Positions 57,442-64,000 of a stretch of DNA of 64,000 bases are shown one piece after another (positions within the stretch are counted from its first letter, which is position 1; each line of letters opens with the position of its first letter). A program made the translations under genes and the position numbers. The stretch is from Hyphodiscus hymeniophilus (Eukaryota; Ascomycota; Leotiomycetes; Helotiales; Hyphodiscaceae), in the NCBI GenBank assembly GCA_016508695.1, contig VNKQ01000012.1, positions 620,001-684,000 of the forward strand, written 5' to 3'. A model generated the notes under the pieces. The model had not been told where the DNA came from, did not search any database, and saw nothing but the letters and a program-made list of their open reading frames with translations.

Positions 57442-59453
57442 CTTAATCGATCGCAACTGTGGTGCGGGAATGAGGGCAGAGCAATCGCAAAGGAGGTTCA
57501 CTCTGACGTTATGAGGCCGTTTGTTGACGGCTGCGGTTTGTTGCTTTAAGAGTTCTGGTTGCTCAAGGTCCCAGGATCACGAATAATTGCGGATCTATTC
57601 AATGGCCAGACGATTGCATCGAAGAAGGGCCTTAATAGCTAATCGAATGCTCCCTAATATTGGTCGCGTCTCAAATATTGTTCCCAATTGAAGTTGTCGA
57701 GAAATCGCAGGCCTAGCGAAAAGAGCTGTCCCGAATAAGAGTTCTGCCGCTAAACTACTTCAGGCGTACAGAGTTGTCCTCAAAGCCTGAGCCTCGCGCC
57801 AACCGTGATATCACCAAGCTCACCAGAGGGAGGATTTGTCTCGTTCCAAGGCGCAAGTGTGTTTCTTATCATCTGAATGGTCTTGAGATTTCATACTTTA
57901 TGCGCGATTGTTGTTTGCATCGAGAGATAAGCCCGCATCACGAAGTTGCGCGAGAGAATCGGAGAAGTTCTAAACCGGACTTCAGCGCTTCGCAACTCAC
58001 TTGCAATTAGTAGGGAGTGTTCTAGGTTTTGACAAGTTATGATTAGCTTGAAATACTCGACATGCTCCGTATTTCTGCTCCCTTTTTTCATCTTATGCTT
58101 CCTCAAATCTCTATGTCGAGTGGACTTGAGATGTGGAGAAAGGAAGAATGGACGTGTTCGAGATAATTTGCTGCCGTAAATCCAAGCAAAACGGTTTGAC
58201 GAAGTCAATGGGGATGTCAAAGATTGTTAAAATCTGAGCCTGGCAATGAACAAGCTTTCCAATCTTGTCCCTCCCTTCCAGCCGCTGTGCCTGGCTTTCC
58301 TATCAGCCCTGAACTTATGTCAAGTCGGTTGGCTTTCCGACGTACTGTATCATCCTACAACCAATGCGTTAATAGCAATGTTAGCCCTCAATCCTTTTCA
58401 ATACCAGATATGCACAATGACTTGCTGGTCGACAATTAATTCCACGTTGAGTAACGGTGGTCTCTCGCGTTGTCGGGAGATGGAAACGTTCTTTCCCACC
58501 ACTTCCAACTCGATGTGACTGACAGCTCCAAGTTCTGCTGTCCATATGAGACATTCTTTGGAGTACTCGGAGTAGTCTCCCCGTAGCACAAAAATTCACC
58601 CAGCTCAAAATCCACAATCTCTCCCGACTGGTTCTCTATCCGTCATATGAGCAGCACTAAACCCAATGACCTGCGCTCGAGTGCATTAGCCCTTGACTAA
58701 TTTCTCGACAGAGTAGCTCATACCACTATCAAAGCGATCAAAGGCCAACTTGAAGCTCGATATGGGGATGTTTCTTCACAGTAAGAGGCTATAGTCTAGA
58801 GGATTTCAAACGTTGAGCCAACAAGCGGGTGCCACATGCCATTATGAGCTGCAATCTAAGTACTTTTGAAGCTCAGATATAATGTGATTGGTCCCTGGAA
58901 GATATTCCGTTGCGTTTACATTGCTATGATGAGTGTCAGTTTCTAGCAGGACGGGCCAGCAAAAAGATGAAATCTTCCATGGGCGATCCAAGAGAAAGTG
59001 GTTCCTAATCCCTACGAAACACGCCCGATTAATCCAAGAAGCCCTTGTCAGCCGATATGTTTCTTTTGCCTATTCCCATTTACCCGTAGTAATGAATCAA
59101 CGCTGTTCTCGGGTGTTTTGAACGTCGTCGTTCCGATATGCCACTGTGTTGGCCATTTGACGCTTTATACTCTCACATTCCCAGAACACCACCTCGCCAA
59201 GCCCGAAACGCAAAACCATGACAAGAAGTAACGTTCTTGAACGAATCAAGCTCTCTTTTCAAAGAAGCTGTGTCTACCTGCTGGTAACCTGTGCTATCTG
59301 ACGCAAAGAGTGGGACGGATTCGTCGAGTACTATCTCTCAATTGGTGTTCAATGTCGAGCATGGAAAATTCTACGAACTCTTCTTGAATAATAGTCCTTT
59401 ATAAAAATCCGTGAATGTCTAGGCAGTGATTTTACGTATGACTGCCCAAGAAT
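57442..59453. other. gene-poor region, ~2 kb
   Basis: I see no supported gene. The left end is the promoter of the Rtt103-like gene. Short open frames on both strands (57774-58220, 58224-58617, 58933-59231) have no domain. Parts near the right end may be unrecognisable remains of the HET gene. Confidence 0.45.
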
Positions 59454-59639
59454 TTATCCTCTCATGCACGTCTCAATCGAAAAGTATTCCTGCAAGTCCT
59501 GGATAATACACAGCGAGTCGACCCAAAGATAGTGAAATCCAAGATTTTCATTTATGTGGATTCCCTGCGCTATAGTCCAAGCTATAACAGAGATTCCACA
59601 CTCCTTTGAGCTGCTCAACTTCAGGTTGGTGAGGGTCAA
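59454..59639 (-). pseudogene. HET-domain fragment
   Basis: A short remnant of a heterokaryon-incompatibility (HET) domain. The minus-strand frame contains LGFHYLWVDSLCIIQD, the most conserved HET block, preceded by TLTNLKLSSSKECGIS and IAWTIAQGIHI at the positions where intact HET proteins have the helix leading to it. Only ~60 codons are recognisable. The other HET blocks expected on either side are not found in frame, so this is a relic. Confidence 0.65.
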
Positions 59640-61305
59640 GGTGTTCTATCCAAAGACTGACCTGTAGATTTGAACTCGTTCCATGGCGCAGTACTCGACG
59701 ACGCAATTACCAAGTACTGTTCCGTCACACTTTGATGTCCTCCTACTTTTTCATTTTGCTGAACGGACTCCAACAGACAATTATTCTCGATATCAGCGTC
59801 GCCTCGACTTTTTCATATCTATTAATGCTCTGAAAAGCCGCCCTCTATCCGAACTACCTAAGCATGAAACAGTATCATGATCATCGATTAATCGGACCGA
59901 ATGGCGACTGGCTTTCCAAGTTCCAACCCGTTCTACCAAGGCCAGCACGTCCCTAATCCGACTCGTATTCTAACTTCTGGAATGCAGCGGGTACCAAATA
60001 CGCAATTGAATTTCCTGGCCTTAGACTTGAAATCAAGCACCCTTGTTCGCCCTTAGCCAATCTGTCTGACAGCTTCCTTCCGGCAGTCAGGATTTCGCAG
60101 GCCGCCACTCTTCTCCACCATAACCTTAGTGTCAGGGTATTTCGAGCCAAGCATACCAGGTACTGTCACGAATAGTGGCACGGTAAATTGGGAGTTGTCG
60201 AAAACTCTCGGGAAAGCGGAGACCATATTCCCGTGCGGGCAAAAAACGAATACCGCCGAAAATGCACTACATCTACAGTGCCGGCCACGGTTTTTGGGTT
60301 CTGACGCACCGACGGTCCCCGGTTTTCCCCTGCAAGCTTAATCCAACGTTGTACAGATAAGATGGCAGTCACCCTTCTTTCCTTCTGGAGACTTTGCGAC
60401 ATACGGAGGTAGATGTCAAGCTACGTTTCGAACGATCCACATGGATCTGTAAGATGCTTATCGCTATCAAGTGACAGTCTGACAAGTGACAACGGTGGAT
60501 CGTTCTCCTCAAGACTCAACTCTTAGCCCCCACTATATCTGCTCTTCTCCTCCCGAAGACGAAATGGCCCAAACAGTTGCGTAGCGTTCACAACCCTGCT
60601 TCTGTTGTGCCTCAAATATAGTTGCACCGAGTCCCGACACTACCTCCATTCGAGGTTAAATGACTAACAAGTCTCAATCGATGAAGTCATTGCCACTTTC
60701 ACGTTGAGGAGCACTCGGAATATCACTTTTCGAGAATCCCCCGAGTTCTCGTCTACCTAAGTAACGTTCCAACTAATGCGAGTGTTTCCTCGCTTGTGCT
60801 CAAAAGGCAGGTGCCTCGCTTCCCCTGAAGGGGCGGAGAGGGGCGGAGAGGGGCGGAGGATCAGCGGGTCATCCTTCGTGATCCCTGCCCTGCCGCCCCC
60901 GCACTTCATTGTCCAATCACCCCAATTTTCTAGCGGTAATTGGGGGTTCCAGACATTCTTCAACGTGGAAAAGTTGACGAGGCATGTGTCGAGTTCTTTT
61001 GTCACTCTTCCTGCCACTTCACATCCGGGCAAAGCTCCACGCCTGCATCGGGCAGTAGTCCGAGGTTCTGGGGACACGATCTGGGATGCTGTGACTGTGT
61101 AGCAAATTGGCCCTGGTACTTCTTCTGACCAACGAGATGCCACTTTATATCAGATCAGCCACTAGTTTCATCTTCCATTTCGGGGTTTTGGGGCCGTTCA
61201 ATGCAGATATAAAGCAAGTCGCTCCTGCCCAGCCTTGCTGAAACGCTTCATACCATAAAGCCCACCACCAAGACGTGACTTCCGTTTCTACAGAATCCCG
61301 CCAAC
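59640..61305. other. intergenic
   Basis: No gene is supported. It includes a 10-bp tandem triplet at 60831-60860 and, at the right end, the promoter of the secreted-protein gene (a TATAAA-like TATAAAGCAA at ~61208, about 100 bp before the ATG). Open frames at 60757-61143 lie on both strands in GC-rich DNA and have no domain. Confidence 0.45.
60831..60860. repeat. three tandem copies of a 10-bp unit
   Basis: GGGCGGAGAG is repeated at 60831, 60841 and 60851, the last unit ending GGA instead of GAG. It could be a polymorphic short repeat or a cluster of GC-box-like binding sites; no gene starts directly beside it. Confidence 0.8.
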
Positions 61306-61930
61306 ATGAAGTGCATTGCTACTCTCTCAATCACTGCAGCTCTCCTTGGCTTGAGCTCAGCATGCAGCACTCCGGGCAACTTCATTGTCACCTTCTACGG
61401 TTATCCAGATAACAGTCCTCCTGGACCAGGAACTGCTCACAATTGTGGTGGCAGAAATTTTGTTGCTGGAGGTTCCGGAACTTACAGTGACCCCGTGACC
61501 ATTGCTACTGCTCCTGGGGAGCTGAACGTTTGCGAGATCGTGTATTTGCCCTTATTGACGAAATATGGTCGCTATGAGGACGATTGCGAACAATGCAGTA
61601 AGTCCCCCTGTCACACAACAGTGAAGTCGAGCTGATGAAACTGAAGCTACGGACCACGCCAATGGTCAAAATCACATTGATATCTGGACGGGTTCTTCGA
61701 CTGTGAATGGAGGCAACAATCAAATCAACTGCGAGGACAACTTGACCCTAGGAGGCCGATACTCCATCGTCCGGAACCCACCAACCAACTATGGTGTCAA
61801 TAGTGAGATTTCTTTGCTTAAGGCTTGTCGAAAGTTTTGGGACTGACTTAATACAGCTGCCCCTCTTTTCGTCGCACCGAACACCTGCAACATTCAGAAT
61901 GTCTATCCAAACAATGCAGCTCACTGCTAG
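61306..61930 (+). CDS. small secreted cysteine-containing protein
   Basis: A predicted secreted protein of 173 residues in three exons, 61306-61597, 61647-61802 and 61857-61930 (introns 49 and 54 bp). The start MKCIATLSITAALLGLSSAC is a clear signal peptide, with cleavage likely around residue 19. The mature part has eight Cys: one just after the predicted cleavage site, then HNCGG, NVCEIV, DDCEQC, INCED, NTCNI and the C-terminal AHC. The blocks TYSDPVTIATAPGELNVCE, LPLLTKYGRYEDDCEQC and NHIDIWTG recall small fungal secreted proteins with a double-psi beta-barrel (RlpA/expansin/barwin-like) look, but this is a weak structural guess. It may be an apoplastic effector or wall-associated protein. 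A TATAAA-like box lies ~100 bp upstream. Confidence 0.82.
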
Positions 61931-63092
61931 AATCGCATTCAACGAAGCAGGTTAACGAGGAGTTCTGCAGAAGCAGAGAATCTAGGATTGGCTTGAAAAG
62001 GCTTGAAAACACAAATTGTATATACATCCCACAATCTTCATGCGCCGTCCCTGGGCATGAATTAAATGTAAAAGGGTTTGAGAAGAGAAGCATGCCAACA
62101 CCTGTGCTCCTTTCTGGAAACAGAATGCTCCCACTGAAGTCGGTGACATGATGACTTCTTCCATTTTCACAAGCCGCAAATATCTATAACGAACACTCTT
62201 CAGTTCCTTTCTTTGGGAGCATGATCTTGAATTTAAGTACTCCAACGAAATGCTGAAAATTATCTGTACTTGGACGTGTATTAGAGCCGTACTGCAACTC
62301 AGCTTATCTTCAGTATCCAATACGTCAGAGTTGGCAGTTTTTCCAATGATGAAGCACCGCCCCACTCAGAACTGAATCTTTTGGGTCTCCTCTCCTCTCC
62401 TTCGAAAGTATACAACCTCGGTACCACTACACCTCAGTCTCGTAAGCTAAAGCTGAAGTAAGGGTTCGCATCTCCAATCTCTCTCGTTGTTGTGTGGCCT
62501 CACAAGGACTTGCAAAATGTGAGATCTGGTGTCTTTCTTGGAAGACGTAGTGCAAGTGTGCTCCTATCGGGTCGTCGAGAATCCCCTTCGGAAACGGTTG
62601 CATCGGGATACTGACTGGTCATGTGTCTCTTCAAGTCTTTCTGCGGCAAACCCAACATTAGCTCTCGAGTAGTTTAACTGGGCACAACTAAAGGGTCTCT
62701 GGTGTCGATTCAGTACGGGACTACACGCAGCCAGTTGCAGAAAAGCAGGCAAGTTCGAAAAGGCAATCGGAGCTCGTCAACGAGGATGGGTTGAAAAGTT
62801 GCATACGGTACGAAAGAACCTTGTCCATCTGTCAGCTCTTGCCTCTGGCAAGAGCCGCAGAGAACTCCTTGTAAAGCCTTTGCAGTTGGCAATCAAAGAG
62901 GTTTGCCTCTCCTTCAGTCTACAAACATTTTCACTGACGCAATTAAAATCCCACCAAGCACGACTTGCAGGCAGCTGCGTGGAACTTTGAAGACCTTGAA
63001 TGATTATAATATTCCTTTACAAAGTATGCAACAATACAACGCCTACAAATGCAACTCCTGTCATGTCCATATTAACGCCAATACAAAAACCA
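61931..63092. other. intergenic
   Basis: The 3' flanks of the secreted-protein gene and the midasin gene. Short frames on both strands have no domain. Nothing else is seen. Confidence 0.5.
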
Positions 63093-64000
63093 TCAGTTCG
63101 AGGATTCAACCACCTCAGCAAACCACTGCCTCAAAAGAGTCGCCAAAACGCCAGGCAACTCCTTAACATCGCTGACAATCAGATAATACTGAAATGGAAA
63201 TGTATCCAGATATCGTTCCACCTTCACTTTGCTGACACCAGTACTCTCATCCTTCACAAACTTGGCCTCCTTCAGATCCATCACGCTCTCCCCTTTCTTT
63301 TTATTGCGAACATCATCAACGATGACAAAAACCATCATTATTCTCTCCTCCAAAGCTTCTCGCAGCAGTCTGCGAATGGGTTCATGCTCAGAAGAATCGC
63401 AAACACCATCAGAAATGATGAGCTGCATCTGCCAAAGATCTGCTGGACTGGAGCTGGTTTTTGTTCTAGCAGTACGAAATAGCTCAATACTTTCTCGAAC
63501 AAGCTTCGTAACGTCCGTACGACTCTGCTCAAATCCGAAATTCTGAAAGATCTTTGGTCCAGCATCAGAGCCAAACGGCGTTTCGAAATCATGAGCAACC
63601 TTGACATTCTCTCCAAAGCCAACAACGCATATCTGCCCGACTTCAAGCATGCTCAAACTCTTGCTGACCATGACTAAGGTCTCGAATGCGAGAGATCCAG
63701 AACCGCTTTCCCCCATAGACTTGGAGTCGTCGACTGCGAGCATGATCTGGTAGCTTCGTTTTGAGGGAACGGAGCGCCGCATCCAAATCTTGTCACGCTT
63801 GTACTGGGACGCAATGTATGGAATAATGCGCTTAATGTTGAGTCGTTTGCCGGTGCGGAAGTCGCCGCGCATCTTGGTCGCAAGAGTTGGGGCTAGGATG
63901 AGGCGTAGCTGCTCGGTGAGAGAGAGGGATAGGTCTCGGGTAAGCGACTCGTAGTGGATCCATTGTTGACGGGCGTCAGCTGCGGAGCGAAGCTCGAGAG
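63093..64000 (-). CDS. MDN1: midasin C-terminus (Mdn1/Rea1), partial
   Basis: The C-terminal ~300 residues of midasin, the giant dynein-like AAA ATPase that removes assembly factors from pre-60S ribosomal particles in the nucleus and nucleoplasm. The frame is open from the window edge (64000) to the stop at 63093, so the rest of the gene lies beyond the window. Visible are LTEQLRLILAPTLATK, GDFRTGKRLNIKRIIPYIAS and SYQIMLAVDDSKSMGE with the DxSxS metal-ion-dependent adhesion site (MIDAS), followed by ICVVGFGENV, QMQLIISDGVCDS and DTFPFQYYLIVSDVKELP. This VWA-type domain binds the ubiquitin-like domains of Rsa4 and Ytm1. The end WFAEVVESSN matches the expected position of the C-terminus. Confidence 0.93.
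   Translation of the reverse strand, partial: LELRSAADARQQWIHYESLTRDLSLSLTEQLRLILAPTLATKMRGDFRTGKRLNIKRIIPYIASQYKRDKIWMRRSVPSKRSYQIMLAVDDSKSMGESGSGSLAFETLVMVSKSLSMLEVGQICVVGFGENVKVAHDFETPFGSDAGPKIFQNFGFEQSRTDVTKLVRESIELFRTARTKTSSSPADLWQMQLIISDGVCDSSEHEPIRRLLREALEERIMMVFVIVDDVRNKKKGESVMDLKEAKFVKDESTGVSKVKVERYLDTFPFQYYLIVSDVKELPGVLATLLRQWFAEVVESSN

Noticed and set aside
60757..61143. Overlapping open frames on both strands in GC-rich DNA
   Set aside because: No domain, no splice sites, and the frames are mutual antisense shadows over a 10-bp tandem repeat.
1..64000. CRISPR array, phage or bacterial operon structure
   Set aside because: Spliceosomal introns throughout and fungal-type families show eukaryotic nuclear DNA; the only regular array is the contiguous minisatellite without spacers.

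Overview
This window is nuclear DNA of a filamentous ascomycete (Pezizomycotina). Most genes carry several short GT-AG introns (about 45-110 bp). The families are typical of that group: a SesB-NACHT-WD40 NLR, an NB-ARC-TPR NLR, a HET relic, MFS, OPT and MAL-type transporters, and a CmcJ/AsaB-like enzyme. One AT-rich repeat island shows C-to-T and G-to-A decay of the RIP kind. I cannot name the species from the sequence. Splice sites were placed by hand from reading frame, GT/AG borders and family conservation, so every exon list is a model.

Layout. 1-14.8 kb: a PAQR receptor-like membrane protein, a 1605-residue SesB-NACHT-WD40 NLR, a fructosamine/ketosamine-3-kinase-like protein, a DHA1-type MFS exporter, and a BCS1-like AAA ATPase whose reading frame is broken inside the Walker A region. 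16.7-22.2 kb: a VOC/glyoxalase-fold protein, an AlaX-type alanyl-tRNA editing protein, then a repeat island with two copies of a ~260-bp repeat, a 15-bp minisatellite, a decayed cytochrome P450, a duplicated segment that includes the 3' end of the neighbouring phosphate carrier gene, and a Tc1/mariner transposase tail. The island ends at an intact mitochondrial phosphate carrier gene. 23.2-25.1 kb: a MAL-type sugar transporter. 25.1-31.1 kb: a gene-poor stretch with one MITE-like inverted repeat.

31.1-43.4 kb: an OPT oligopeptide transporter, a decayed serine carboxypeptidase, a probably decayed BTB/POZ gene, an amidase, an ENT nucleoside transporter and a CmcJ/AsaB-like enzyme. 45.2-51.0 kb: a conserved fungal protein of unknown function with a C-terminal membrane anchor, convergent with a 12-exon NB-ARC-TPR NLR. 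51.9-57.4 kb: a housekeeping block with a PPR-like mitochondrial protein, cytochrome c oxidase subunit 7 and an Rtt103-like CID protein. 57.4-64 kb: gene-poor DNA with a HET-domain relic, a small secreted cysteine-containing protein, and the C-terminal MIDAS domain of midasin running off the window end.

No single operon-like system is present. Two NLR genes of different architecture plus a HET relic make non-self recognition the main accessory theme. The transporters (MFS, MAL, OPT, ENT) and amidase suggest nutrient uptake and turnover. The most unusual signals are the micro-exons carrying catalytic or nucleotide-binding motifs, the RIP-scarred mosaic at 18.7-21.2 kb, the Walker A frameshift in the BCS1-like gene, and the shared short promoter of two mitochondrial genes.
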